A DNA stretch of 64,000 nt from UBA3839 sp963627995. Its GTDB lineage: Bacteria; Bacteroidota; Bacteroidia; Bacteroidales; Bacteroidaceae. Below, one piece after another: positions 45,580 to 54,568 of this stretch. Below the pieces are notes generated by a model. The model did not search any database, was not told the DNA's origin, and saw only the letters and a program-made list of their open reading frames with translations. Numbering within the stretch: the stretch's first letter is position 1; each line of letters opens with the position of its first letter. The stretch spans positions 124,001 through 188,000 of the forward strand of contig CAVGCV010000002.1 of NCBI GenBank assembly GCA_963627995.1. The letters are read 5' to 3'. The position numbers and the translations under genes were made by a program.

Positions 45580-47106
45580 ATGCCGGAAAGCAACCTGAAA
45601 GACAAGACCGCACGCGGACTGTTCTGGGGACTGATGAACAACGGGGCGATGCAGCTGCTCAACCTCGTGTTCGGCATCATCACCGCCCGGATTCTCTCCA
45701 AGGAAGACTACGGCCTGGCCAGCGACCTGGCCATCTTCACGGCCGTCGCCTCGGCACTGCAGGAAAGCGGATTCATCTCGGCGCTCATCAAGCGGAAGGA
45801 CGCGACCCCCACCGACTACGCGTCCGTCTTCTGGTTCAACACCACCTGCAGCCTCCTGCTTTACGTCATCCTCTGGTTTTGCGCGCCGCTCATCGTCCTC
45901 TACTTCCACGACGGGCGGCTACTTTGGCTCTCGCGCTACGCCTTCATCGGCTTCTTCTGCGCCAGCTTCTCCATCGTTCCCCGCTCGATTCTCATGAAGC
46001 AGCTCAGGGTGAAGGAGCAGACCGCCATCGGGATGTTCGCCCTGGTGCTTTCCGGCGCCGTCGGCATCGGCATGGCGCTGGGCGGCATGACCTACTGGAG
46101 CATCATCACGCAGAACATCGTGTTCGTCACCGCCGTGAGCTTCCTGTCGTGGCACTACACGCGCTGGAAGCCCGCGTGGCGCTTCAGCGCGCGCCCCATC
46201 CGCGAGATGTTCCCGTTCTCCTGCAAGCTGCTCGTCACCAACATCTTCAACTGCATCAACAACAGCGTGTTCACGCTGGTGTTCGGGAAAATCTACACGC
46301 CCGTCGAGGTGGGCACCTACAGCCAGGCCGACAAATGGAACAAGATGGGCAGCCAGCTCATCACCGGCATGGTGCAGAGCGTGGCGCAGCCCATGTTCGT
46401 GCAGGTGGGCGACGAGCGCGACCGCCTCGTGCGCGCCTTCCGCAAGATGCTCCGCTTCACGTCGCTCGTGTCCTTCCCCGCCATGCTCGGCCTCGCCCTC
46501 GTCGCCCCCGAGTTCATCGTCCTCCTCATCGGCGAGAAGTGGCTGGCCAGCGCCCACATCATGCAGGTGCTGTGCGTGGCCGGGGCGTTCATGCCCATCA
46601 CCGCCCTTTTCTTCAACTTCCTCATCAGCCGCGGGAAGTCGGGCGTCTACATGTGGAACACGCTCGCGCAGGGCCTGCTCGTGCTGGTGCTCCTGTTCTG
46701 CATCAAGCGCTTCGACTGGCGCATCGACCTCTCCCTGCCTTTCCTCCACGTCGCGGTGTCGGGCATACCGCTCATGGTCTCCACCTACGTGGCGGTCTAT
46801 CTCCTGTGGCTGCTCATCTGGCACCACTTCCTTTGGCGCGACATCCGCCTCCCCCTGACGGCCGTGCTCAAGGACACCGTGCCCTTCCTCCTCACAGCCG
46901 CCGCCTGTATGGCCGCCGCCTATTTCGCGACGCGCTCCCTCTCGTCCCCCCTGCTCCTGCTGGCCGCGCGCGCGGGCATGGTCGCCATCCTCTACGTCGG
47001 CATCCTTTGGATGACTCATGCGGACATCCTGCGCGAGAGCATCGACTACCTCGTGAAGAGGCGGAAGCACCCGCGCCCCAAGCCCGACCAGCTGTCCGAC
47101 TGCTAA
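45580..47106 (+). CDS. Lipopolysaccharide/oligosaccharide flippase (MOP superfamily)
   Basis: A 508-residue integral membrane protein with about 12-14 helices. The start KTARGLFWGLMNNGAMQLLNLVFGIITARILSKEDYGL-type region (residues 8-45) is characteristic of WzxC-like polysaccharide exporters. It should flip lipid-linked sugar units across the inner membrane. No glycosyltransferases lie beside it, so its polymer is unknown. Confidence 0.9.
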   Translation: MPESNLKDKTARGLFWGLMNNGAMQLLNLVFGIITARILSKEDYGLASDLAIFTAVASALQESGFISALIKRKDATPTDYASVFWFNTTCSLLLYVILWFCAPLIVLYFHDGRLLWLSRYAFIGFFCASFSIVPRSILMKQLRVKEQTAIGMFALVLSGAVGIGMALGGMTYWSIITQNIVFVTAVSFLSWHYTRWKPAWRFSARPIREMFPFSCKLLVTNIFNCINNSVFTLVFGKIYTPVEVGTYSQADKWNKMGSQLITGMVQSVAQPMFVQVGDERDRLVRAFRKMLRFTSLVSFPAMLGLALVAPEFIVLLIGEKWLASAHIMQVLCVAGAFMPITALFFNFLISRGKSGVYMWNTLAQGLLVLVLLFCIKRFDWRIDLSLPFLHVAVSGIPLMVSTYVAVYLLWLLIWHHFLWRDIRLPLTAVLKDTVPFLLTAAACMAAAYFATRSLSSPLLLLAARAGMVAILYVGILWMTHADILRESIDYLVKRRKHPRPKPDQLSDC

Positions 47107-47138
47107 GCCGCGCGTTCCTCCGCCCCCTAAAACGAACA

Positions 47139-47170
47139 AAACCTGTGAGGATTCACATCCCTACAGGTTT
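47139..47170. terminator. Bidirectional terminator
   Basis: AAACCTGT (47139-47146) and ACAGGTTT (47163-47170) with an inner GGATT/ATCC pairing, between the convergent flippase and small lipoprotein genes. Confidence 0.65.
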
Positions 47171-47216
47171 CAATTCTCTCTGGGCTCAACGCCCAAAAGT
47201 CTTGTCCAGCTGCCTA

Positions 47217-47399
47217 TTACTCAGCTACGACGCTGTCACCAGCCACAGAGTCCTGTGCAACGGTGTCGATTACTTCCTCTACAACCGCCGTGTCAGCAGC
47301 GAGTGAATCAACAGCCTCAGCGTTGTTCTTCGCAGTGTTGTCGCAAGAAGCGAAAGAAACTGCTACGACAGCAGCGAACAAGAATACCAACTTTTTCAT
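47217..47399 (-). CDS. Small lipoprotein
   Basis: A 60-residue protein: signal peptide with lipobox FASC at 16-19, then a short acidic, Val/Ala/Asp-rich tail (DSLAADTAVVEEVIDTVAQDS) without a fold. Such small lipoproteins are common and often strongly expressed in Bacteroidales. Function is unknown. Confidence 0.8.
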   Translation of the reverse strand: MKKLVFLFAAVVAVSFASCDNTAKNNAEAVDSLAADTAVVEEVIDTVAQDSVAGDSVVAE

Positions 47400-47452
47400 T
47401 TTACTTTTACTTTTAATTGTTAAACAATTTCGTTGTTTTTCTTAAACCGCTG

Positions 47453-47460
47453 CAAAGGTA
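47453..47460 (-). promoter_or_regulatory. Promoter -7 box of the small lipoprotein gene
   Basis: TACCTTTG on the minus strand, 53 bases before the ATG, with an A/T-rich leader. Confidence 0.7.
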
Positions 47461-47605
47461 GAGAGTTTTTCGATAGGTTGTTCTCGTCTTCCTTTTTTTT
47501 TTCAATTTTAACACAAATTCCTCGCTTTTCCTGTAACTTTTCCGGGAAAGCACGCTCGGGGAGGGGGATTCCCGCGCTGTCGCCGCGCACAGCCTGCGGC
47601 GCACG

Positions 47606-48796
47606 TCACACGCGCATCAAGTCCGACATCACGTCGTCGGAGACAAAAAGGCCCTTCCGGGTGAGCGCCAGCACGCCGTCCTCCTCCCTCAAGCACAGCG
47701 TCCCTGCGCCGAGGTGCCGCCGGGCGCTCCGCAGGCAATAGTCCGCCATCCGCCTTCCGAACAGCCGCTCCAACTGCCGCAAGTCCACGCCCTCCGCCGT
47801 CCGCAGCCCCGTCATGACGAACTCGTTGTAGCGCTGCGGCGCGTCGAGCCGCTCCGCCGCATACAAATCCGCCGCGTCCGCCACCCCCCGCTCCACGTCC
47901 TCCGACACCCGGACATAGTCCGCGAGCGACGGCACGTTCCACCGCCGTCCGCCGCATCCGTCGAACGAATGCGCCGCCGCGCCGAAGCCCCAGTACGGCA
48001 CGCCGCGCCAATAGCCGGAGTTGTGCCGCGAGCGAAACCCGCCGCGGGCGAAATTGGAAATCTCGTAATGCTCGAAACCCGCCGCCCGCAGACCGTCCAC
48101 CAGCAGCTCGTACATCCGCAGCGACACCTGCTCCGGCACCTCCTCCACCCGCCCCGCGTCGCGCATCGCCACCAGCGGCGTGCGCCCCTCGTAGGTCAGC
48201 GAGTAGCCGCTCACGTGCTGCACGCCCAGCCGCGCCGCCATGGCGACGTCGGCCTCCCACTGCGCCAGCGTCTGGCCGGGGAAGCCGAACATGAGGTCGA
48301 TGCCGATGTTTCCGAAGCCCGCGTCCTGCGCCGCCGACACCGCGCGGACGGCCACTTCGGCCGTGTGCCGCCGGCGCATGAAGCGCAGCATCCCGTTGTC
48401 GAAGCTCTGAACCCCGAAGCTCAGGCGATTGACCGGCAGCGAGCGCAGGACGGCGACGAGCTCCGCCGTCACGTCGTCGGGATTCACCTCCACCGTCACC
48501 TCCGCTCCGTCCGCCACGTCGAACTCCGCCGCGACGCACTCGAACAGGCGCGCCAGCTGGCCGGCCGTGAGCTGCGACGGCGTGCCGCCGCCGAGATAGA
48601 CGGTCCCTATCCGCGTCGCCATCTCGCCGGCGGCCACACGGCGGCGCATCTCCGCGCACACGGCGTCCACGTAGCGGTCGCGGAGGTCGAGCCGCGTCGT
48701 CGAGTAGAAGTCGCAATAGACGCAACGCGACCGGCAAAACGGGACGTGCACGTACAGCCCGGCCGCCTCCCCCTCTCCCCTTTCCACGGGAATCAC
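47606..48796 (-). CDS. hemW: Radical SAM heme chaperone HemW
   Basis: A 396-residue radical-SAM protein formerly called oxygen-independent coproporphyrinogen oxidase-like. The FeS motif is C21-x3-C25-x2-C28 (CRSRCVYC), followed by GGGTPSQL and VNPDDV. HemW proteins bind heme and pass it to respiratory enzymes. The start is GTG 48796, chosen because it begins just before the LYVHVPFC core and overlaps the upstream TGA as GTGA; longer reading would extend into the lipoprotein gene. Confidence 0.9.
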   Translation of the reverse strand: MIPVERGEGEAAGLYVHVPFCRSRCVYCDFYSTTRLDLRDRYVDAVCAEMRRRVAAGEMATRIGTVYLGGGTPSQLTAGQLARLFECVAAEFDVADGAEVTVEVNPDDVTAELVAVLRSLPVNRLSFGVQSFDNGMLRFMRRRHTAEVAVRAVSAAQDAGFGNIGIDLMFGFPGQTLAQWEADVAMAARLGVQHVSGYSLTYEGRTPLVAMRDAGRVEEVPEQVSLRMYELLVDGLRAAGFEHYEISNFARGGFRSRHNSGYWRGVPYWGFGAAAHSFDGCGGRRWNVPSLADYVRVSEDVERGVADAADLYAAERLDAPQRYNEFVMTGLRTAEGVDLRQLERLFGRRMADYCLRSARRHLGAGTLCLREEDGVLALTRKGLFVSDDVMSDLMRV

Positions 48797-49683
48797 GGCT
48801 CCAGGCCCAGCAGCCCCAGCCCCTCGGAGGTCAGAAGCGGCCCCACCCGGTCGTACGGGATGAAGCAAAACGGATAGCAGCCATATTCCTCGTAGTAGTG
48901 GGCTTCCACCACCGAATAGTTGCCGTAGTCGCACCGGATGCCGCCGGCCAGGAACACGGGCGCGGCGGGCATCGGGACGCCCGTCTCGTAGAGGTCGGCC
49001 CCGTCGCCGTACTTCTCCACCATGGCCTGCTCAATCAGCCGCCGGACTTCGGCCTTCGACTTGAACACGCCCCACCCCAGCTGGCGGCCGTCGCTCTTGC
49101 GGAACGAGGTGCTCACCTTGTCGGCGCTGGACGTGGCGTTGCCCACGCCGAAGCCAAACCAGCCGTAGCTGTACGAGACGATGTGGTCGTTCTGCCACTC
49201 GAACTCGACGGTCTGCCGCATCCACCAGTCGGCCCCGTCCGAGCCCGAGCCCGCGTCCGGCGCCATGTCGTCCTCCTCCACCAGCTCGCGCATGGCCTCC
49301 TTGCCATTCCGGCGGCTATACTGGTCCGCATAGTAGCTGCCCACCGCGCCCCAGTCCGACACGGACGGGGCGGGGTCGTTCCCCATGGCGAGGCGGCTGT
49401 TGATCCAGCGGCGGACGGAGTCGGCCACCACCGTCTCGCCCTCCGGCCAGTCCACCTTCATGTCCAGCACCGACTTCCAGGCGTCGTACTTCGCCGTGAA
49501 CGTACGGACTTTCCGAGCAAACGCGAAATCCGCGGAGGCGTCGGCATCCGCCACGGCCTCCAGCGTGTCCTGCGCCGCCGGCTCCGCACCGGCCACGATG
49601 CCGCTGATTTTGTCCGCCACCCGGCCACAGCCCGCTGCCGAAGCCACGGCCACGGCGCAAACCATCCATTTCCAATCCCTCAT
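48793..49683 (-). CDS. DUF3298/RsiV-like lipoprotein
   Basis: A 296-residue lipoprotein (lipobox ASAAGC). The second half, VSTSFRKSDGRQLGWGVFKSKAEVRRLIEQAM, matches the DUF3298/RsiV pattern of periplasmic proteins. The first half includes a Tyr/Ser-rich segment and a Trp-rich VEFEWQNDHIVSYSYGW. The start ATG 49683 begins the signal peptide. It is translationally coupled to hemW by a four-base overlap. Function is unknown. Confidence 0.8.
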   Translation of the reverse strand: MRDWKWMVCAVAVASAAGCGRVADKISGIVAGAEPAAQDTLEAVADADASADFAFARKVRTFTAKYDAWKSVLDMKVDWPEGETVVADSVRRWINSRLAMGNDPAPSVSDWGAVGSYYADQYSRRNGKEAMRELVEEDDMAPDAGSGSDGADWWMRQTVEFEWQNDHIVSYSYGWFGFGVGNATSSADKVSTSFRKSDGRQLGWGVFKSKAEVRRLIEQAMVEKYGDGADLYETGVPMPAAPVFLAGGIRCDYGNYSVVEAHYYEEYGCYPFCFIPYDRVGPLLTSEGLGLLGLEP

Positions 49684-49810
49684 CGTTCCATTCGTTTTTT
49701 TGTGAATACGCTGTTTGCCCGCAGGGCGGCTTCCGCCCTGCGCACTCGCAAAGATAGCGATTCCGGGCGAAAGCGCCGCCTCCGCCCCCGCTTTTCCACG
49801 CTCCCCCGCC

Positions 49811-49961
49811 CAAAACACCGCGGCGGACACGGGCCAGGACAGCGTGCGGAGAACCTCCGCAGAGGAAAGTCCCGCGCTCCGCAGAGAAAAAAGATTTCGT
49901 CCGCGGAGAAAAATATTTTTCTCCGCGGAGGTTCCGGGAGCTCCTCCGCAGTGTTTTTTCC
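49811..49961. repeat. Dispersed palindromic repeat, copy E
   Basis: The interior is in the orientation of copy B (GTCCCGCGCTCCGCAGAG, then a CCGCGGAGAAAAATA hairpin), but the CTCCGCAGTGTTTT terminal motif is on the right; a degenerate AAAACACCGCGGCGG lies on the left. The 49684-50207 gap otherwise shows only A/T-rich sequence after 50045 and no supported gene. Confidence 0.75.
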
Positions 49962-50207
49962 CCGCGCTCCCCGCACCCGCCGCGCAGGCTGGGCCGGGCC
50001 ATTTTCAGGCTGGAAGCCCATCCGCCCACGCCCGCGCCCCTATACCTTATTTATATATAGGGGCCGGACGGCGGGCCTCCCCCTGAAAAGGGTGTGACAA
50101 AATTGCTAAATCCACATGGCAAAACGCGGGATTCCGTTTTCCGCTTTGTTAAAAAATTACACATAAACGCGGAACGTGTGCAAAAACGGCGCATTTCAGT
50201 GTAATTC

Positions 50208-50240
50208 TTTGCACTAATTAAGAATAAAACGTTACCTTTG
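50208..50240 (+). promoter_or_regulatory. Promoter of acpP
   Basis: TTTG (50208-50211) and TACCTTTG (50233-50240) with 21-base spacing, leaving a leader of about 120 bases before acpP. Confidence 0.78.
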
Positions 50241-50365
50241 CACCCGAAAAGCATGGGGCATCCCCCCGTATGCCTAACAACGAAATGACCCGCTCCGGCT
50301 TTTCCCCGTTTTGAAAGAACTTGAGTTAGAAAATAATTTCATTAACAACCAAAAACTTAAAAATC

Positions 50366-50602
50366 ATGTCTGAAATTGAATCTAAGGTAAAGTCGATCAT
50401 CGTTGATAAGTTGGGTGTGGACGAAGCAGAAGTAAAGCCTGAAGCAAGCTTCACAAACGACCTCGGTGCTGACTCTCTCGACACGGTTGAGCTCATCATG
50501 GAGTTCGAGAAGTCGTTCGGCATCAACATCCCCGACGATGAGGCCGAAAAGATTTCCACGGTAGGCGACGCCATCGCTTACATCGAGGAGCACGCAAAAT
50601 AG
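50366..50602 (+). CDS. acpP: Acyl carrier protein
   Basis: A 78-residue acidic carrier for fatty acid synthesis. The phosphopantetheine site is S37 in GADSLDT. Length and sequence are typical. Codon choice is less GC-biased than in neighbours, fitting high expression. fabF follows, a conserved pair. Confidence 0.97.
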   Translation: MSEIESKVKSIIVDKLGVDEAEVKPEASFTNDLGADSLDTVELIMEFEKSFGINIPDDEAEKISTVGDAIAYIEEHAK

Positions 50603-50612
50603 GACAGTAATT

Positions 50613-50716
50613 AAACTTCAGAATTGAAAATCGGAGCTGCGGGCGGCTTCGCGTCCCCCTCGCGGGGAGACGGGTGCGAGCGTCCGGCAAGCTGCTGGCT
50701 TTCAATTCTGAAGTTT
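50613..50716 (+). promoter_or_regulatory. Large inverted repeat between acpP and fabF
   Basis: Perfect 17-base arms (50613-50629 and 50700-50716, AAACTTCAGAATTGAAA and its complement) enclose 70 bases that contain a CCCCTCGCGGGG hairpin. A CAATTTTTT run follows, so it could terminate or attenuate transcription between acpP and fabF and set their expression ratio. Confidence 0.7.
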
Positions 50717-50733
50717 CAATTTTTTAGGACACC

Positions 50734-51999
50734 ATGGAATTAAAGAGAGTTGTTGTTACAGGAATCGGCGCGCTGACTCCGCTCGGAAACGACTTGGAGA
50801 CCACTTGGGAAAACGTCAAGAAGGGCGTAAGCGGCGCGGCTCCCATCACGCATTTCGACTGCTCGATGTTCAAGACCCAGTTCGCCTGCGAGGTGAAGGG
50901 CTTTGACTCCACCGCCTACGTGGACCGCAAGGAGGCCCGCAAGATGGACCTCTACACGATTTACGCCATTGCCGCCGCCAAGATGGCCCTCGCCGACTCG
51001 GGCATGGATCTGGAGACGGTGGACAAGAACGAAATCGGCGTCGTGCTGGGCGTGGGAATCGGCGGCATCCACACGTTCGAGGAGGAAGCCGGGAACTATG
51101 CCGTGAACGGAGCGACGATGGGCCCGAAGTACAACCCGTTCTTCATCCCCAAGATGATTGCCGACATCGCCGCCGGCCACATCTCGATGGAGTTCGGCTT
51201 CCACGGCCCCAACTACACAACAACTTCCGCCTGTGCCTCCTCCACCAACGCACTGGCCGACGCATTCAACCTCATCCGCCTCGGCAAGGCCAACGCCATT
51301 GTCACGGGCGGCGCGGAGGCGGCCATCTGGCCGTCGGGCGTGGGCGGCTTCAACGCGATGAAGGCACTTTCCACCCGCAACGACTCGCCGGCGACGGCCA
51401 GCCGCCCGTTCAGCGCAAGCCGCGACGGCTTCGTCATGGGCGAGGGCGCGGGCATCCTGGTTCTCGAGGAGCTGGAGCACGCCAAGGCGCGCGGCGCGAA
51501 GATTTACGCCGAGGTTGCCGGGACGGGCATGTCGGCCGACGCCTACCACATCACGGCGTCCCACCCCGAGGGTCTGGGCGCGAAGCTCGTGATGAGCCGC
51601 GCGCTGCAGGACGCAGGCATGAAGCCGGAGGACATCGACTACATCAACGTGCACGGGACGTCCACCCACGTGGGCGACATCTCCGAGGTGAAGGCCATCA
51701 AGGAGGTGTTCGGCGAGAGCGCGTACAAGCTCAACATCAGCTCCACCAAGTCGATGACGGGCCACCTGCTCGGAGCGGCGGGCGCGGTGGAGGCCATCTT
51801 CAGCATCCTGGCCGTGAGGGACGACATCGTGCCCCCCACCATCAACCACGACCCGGAGGACAAGGACGAGGAGCTCGACTACAGCCTCAACTTCACGTTC
51901 AACAAGGCACAGGAGCGCGAGGTGCGCGCCGCGCTCAGCAACACGTTCGGCTTTGGCGGGCACAACGCCTGCGCCATCTTCAAGAAGTACGCGCAATAA
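50734..51999 (+). CDS. fabF: 3-oxoacyl-ACP synthase II
   Basis: A 421-residue condensing enzyme extending acyl-ACP with malonyl-ACP. The Cys-His-His triad is C167 (SACASS), H307 (NVHGTST) and H344 (SMTGHLLGAAG). Length is typical of FabF. It follows acpP and precedes rnc. Confidence 0.97.
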   Translation: MELKRVVVTGIGALTPLGNDLETTWENVKKGVSGAAPITHFDCSMFKTQFACEVKGFDSTAYVDRKEARKMDLYTIYAIAAAKMALADSGMDLETVDKNEIGVVLGVGIGGIHTFEEEAGNYAVNGATMGPKYNPFFIPKMIADIAAGHISMEFGFHGPNYTTTSACASSTNALADAFNLIRLGKANAIVTGGAEAAIWPSGVGGFNAMKALSTRNDSPATASRPFSASRDGFVMGEGAGILVLEELEHAKARGAKIYAEVAGTGMSADAYHITASHPEGLGAKLVMSRALQDAGMKPEDIDYINVHGTSTHVGDISEVKAIKEVFGESAYKLNISSTKSMTGHLLGAAGAVEAIFSILAVRDDIVPPTINHDPEDKDEELDYSLNFTFNKAQEREVRAALSNTFGFGGHNACAIFKKYAQ

Positions 52000-52040
52000 G
52001 GGAGCGGACGTTCCGCCCCCTCCTCACACACCGTGCAGAC

Positions 52041-52841
52041 GTGTTCCACGCGATTCTCAACCACATCAGGCTTCTTTTCCACCAGGGAAAGAAGCCTTTT
52101 TCGGAACTAAAGGCCATCCTCGGCTTCATGCCGCGCGACCTGCGCTACTACCGGATTGCGCTGATGCACAAGTCGGCCTCCGAGCGGGTGAGGGGCCACC
52201 ACAAGATCAACAACGAGCGGCTGGAGTTCCTCGGCGACGCCGTGCTGGACGCCATCGTGGCCGACATCATCTTCCGGCGCTACCCCGACTGCCAGGAGGG
52301 GTTCATGACGACGCTCAGGAGCAAGCTCGTCAAGCGCGACCGCCTGAACCGGCTGGCGGAGCAAATCGGGCTCGACAAGCTGATCCTGTTCACGGGCAAG
52401 GCCTCGTCGGCCCACAACAGCTACATGAACGGCAACGCGTTCGAGGCGTTCGTCGGCGCCATCTACCTGGACCGCGGCTACGCCTACTGCAAGAAGTTCA
52501 TGACCAACGTCATCCTGAAGAAGTACGTCGACCTGAACGAGCTGTCGAAAGTGGAGGAGAACTACAAGAGCAAGGTCATCGAGTGGTGCCAGCGCCGGCA
52601 GCTGAAGGTGCGGTTCGAAATCATCTCGCAGCAGAAGCAGTCCGACTACAGCACGCCGAAGTTCGTGTCGCGCGTGATGATCGAGGACGTCTACTGCGGG
52701 CGCGGCGAGGGCTACTCCAAGAAGGAGAGCCACCAGGAGGCCGCCCGCCAGGCCTACAAGCGCATCACCCGCAACGCGCCGCTCGCCAAGCAGCTGCTGA
52801 GCGCCCACGCAGAGCGGGCGCAGGGAGGAACGCCCGGATAG
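52041..52841 (+). CDS. rnc: Ribonuclease III
   Basis: A 266-residue double-strand RNA endonuclease processing rRNA and other structured RNAs. The signature NERLEFLGDAVLD holds E62 and D66; a second acidic pair is in NAFEAFVGAIYLD. The C-terminal dsRNA-binding domain ends around KKESHQEAARQAYKRI. The start is GTG 52041, which restores the N-terminal extension usual for Bacteroidales; the next ATG (MPRDLRYY) would cut into the first helix. Confidence 0.93.
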   Translation: MFHAILNHIRLLFHQGKKPFSELKAILGFMPRDLRYYRIALMHKSASERVRGHHKINNERLEFLGDAVLDAIVADIIFRRYPDCQEGFMTTLRSKLVKRDRLNRLAEQIGLDKLILFTGKASSAHNSYMNGNAFEAFVGAIYLDRGYAYCKKFMTNVILKKYVDLNELSKVEENYKSKVIEWCQRRQLKVRFEIISQQKQSDYSTPKFVSRVMIEDVYCGRGEGYSKKESHQEAARQAYKRITRNAPLAKQLLSAHAERAQGGTPG

Positions 52842-52917
52842 CCCGCTGCCGCCGCACGGCACACGGCCGGGGACGGCGGCCCTCCTTCCATCGCTCCCGC
52901 GAAAGGAGACGCTTTCC

Positions 52918-52949
52918 TTTTGGGGGTTGAGCGAAAATCCCTACCTTTG
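52918..52949 (+). promoter_or_regulatory. Promoter of the GH3-type gene
   Basis: TTTTG (52918-52922) and TACCTTTG (52942-52949) with 19-base spacing, 27 bases before the ATG. Confidence 0.75.
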
Positions 52950-52975
52950 CTTTTCAGAACAAAGACCCATCTGCT

Positions 52976-54502
52976 ATGACAAACCGCGTTAATGCGACCA
53001 AGATACTGAACAAGTTCTATTTCTCCCCCCGCCTGTCGGCCATCGCGAAGTACGCGACCTGCGCCGAGGAAATCCAGGTGCGGGTGATGAGGAAGCTCGT
53101 CGCGCAGGCCAAGGCCACCGAATGGGGGCGGGCGCACGGCTTCGCCCACATCGCGTCCTACGAGGACTTCGCCCACAGCATGGAGGTCAACACCTACGAG
53201 GAGCTGAAAGGCTACATCCAGCGGATGCGCGAGGGAGAGGAGAACGTGCTGTGGCGGGGGAGGACCCTGTGGTTCGCCAAGTCGTCGGGCACGACCAACG
53301 ACAAGAGCAAGTTCATCCCCGTGACGAGCGACGGGCTGCGGAACATCCACTACCGCGGGGGGCGCGACTGCGTTTCGTCCTACCTCGCCATCAACCCCGA
53401 CAGCCGGCTGTTCAAGGGCAAGAGCCTGATTCTCGGCGGAAGCCACGCGCCCAACCTCAACACGCCCAACAGCCTCGTCGGCGACCTGAGCGCCATCCTG
53501 ATTGAGAACGTGCCGAAAGCCGTCAATCTCACGCGCATCCCGCCCAAGCGCATCGCCCTGCTCGAGGACTTCGAGGAGAAGCGCGAGCGCATCGCGCGCA
53601 CCGCCATGAAGCAGGACGTGACGAACATCAGCGGCGTTCCGTCGTGGATGCTGTCGGTGCTCAACCGCATCCTGGAGATTTCGGGCGAGAAGACCCTCGA
53701 CAACATCTGGCCGAACCTCGAGGTGTTCTTCCACGGCGGCGTGGCCTTCACCCCCTACCGCGACCAGTACAAGAGCATCATCCACTCGCCCAAGATGCAC
53801 TACATGGAGACCTACAACGCGAGCGAGGGCTTCTTCGGCATCCAGACCGACCTGGGCGACCCGGCCATGACGCTGATGATCGACTACGGCGTGTTCTACG
53901 AGTTCATCCCCATGGACGAGCTCAGCAAGCCAGCCCCGCAGGCCGTCCCCCTCTGGGACACGAAGACAGGCGTGAACTACGCCATGGTCATCAGCACCAC
54001 GTGCGGACTGTGGCGGTACATGATTGGCGACACCATCAAGTTCACCCACAAGAACCCCTACAAGTTCATCATCACGGGGCGCACCAAGCACTTCATCAAC
54101 GCCTTCGGGGAAGAGCTGATTGTGGAGAACGCCGAGAAAGGCATCGAGCAAGCGTGCGTGGCCACCGGCGCGCAGGTGAAGGACTACACGGCCGCGCCCA
54201 TCTTCATGGACGCGAAGGCGCGGTGCCGCCACCAGTGGGTCATCGAATTCGCCAAGCGCCCGGAGTCCATCGACGAGTTCGCCGCCATCCTCGACCGCTC
54301 GCTGCAAGCCATCAACTCCGACTACGAGGCGAAACGGCACAAGAACATCACGCTCCAGCCGCTCGAAATCATCGAGGCACGCGCGGGCCTCTTCGACGAG
54401 TGGCTCAAGAACAAGGGAAAGCTTGGCGGCCAGCACAAGATTCCACGCCTGAGCAACTCCCGCACCTACATCGAGGAACTGATACAGCTCAACAACCTTT
54501 AG
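52976..54502 (+). CDS. GH3 auxin-responsive-promoter family acyl-adenylating enzyme
   Basis: A 508-residue member of the ANL-like family known from plant GH3 amido synthetases (not glycoside hydrolase 3). It carries LWFAKSSGTTNDKSKFIPVT (phosphate-binding loop), YNASEGFFGIQ and GRTKHFINAFGEELIVENAE. Plant enzymes join amino acids to acyl hormones; bacterial substrates are unknown. It has its own promoter. Confidence 0.88.
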   Translation: MTNRVNATKILNKFYFSPRLSAIAKYATCAEEIQVRVMRKLVAQAKATEWGRAHGFAHIASYEDFAHSMEVNTYEELKGYIQRMREGEENVLWRGRTLWFAKSSGTTNDKSKFIPVTSDGLRNIHYRGGRDCVSSYLAINPDSRLFKGKSLILGGSHAPNLNTPNSLVGDLSAILIENVPKAVNLTRIPPKRIALLEDFEEKRERIARTAMKQDVTNISGVPSWMLSVLNRILEISGEKTLDNIWPNLEVFFHGGVAFTPYRDQYKSIIHSPKMHYMETYNASEGFFGIQTDLGDPAMTLMIDYGVFYEFIPMDELSKPAPQAVPLWDTKTGVNYAMVISTTCGLWRYMIGDTIKFTHKNPYKFIITGRTKHFINAFGEELIVENAEKGIEQACVATGAQVKDYTAAPIFMDAKARCRHQWVIEFAKRPESIDEFAAILDRSLQAINSDYEAKRHKNITLQPLEIIEARAGLFDEWLKNKGKLGGQHKIPRLSNSRTYIEELIQLNNL

Positions 54503-54568
54503 GCAGCACGCCCAGCAAGGCGGAAGAGAGGCACGGGACGCCCTCCGCCGCCGCCAGCACGCACCTCC

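Noticed and set aside
52976..54502. Glycoside hydrolase family 3
   Set aside because: The name GH3 here refers to the auxin-responsive acyl-adenylating family; the sequence has an adenylate-forming loop and no hydrolase motifs.
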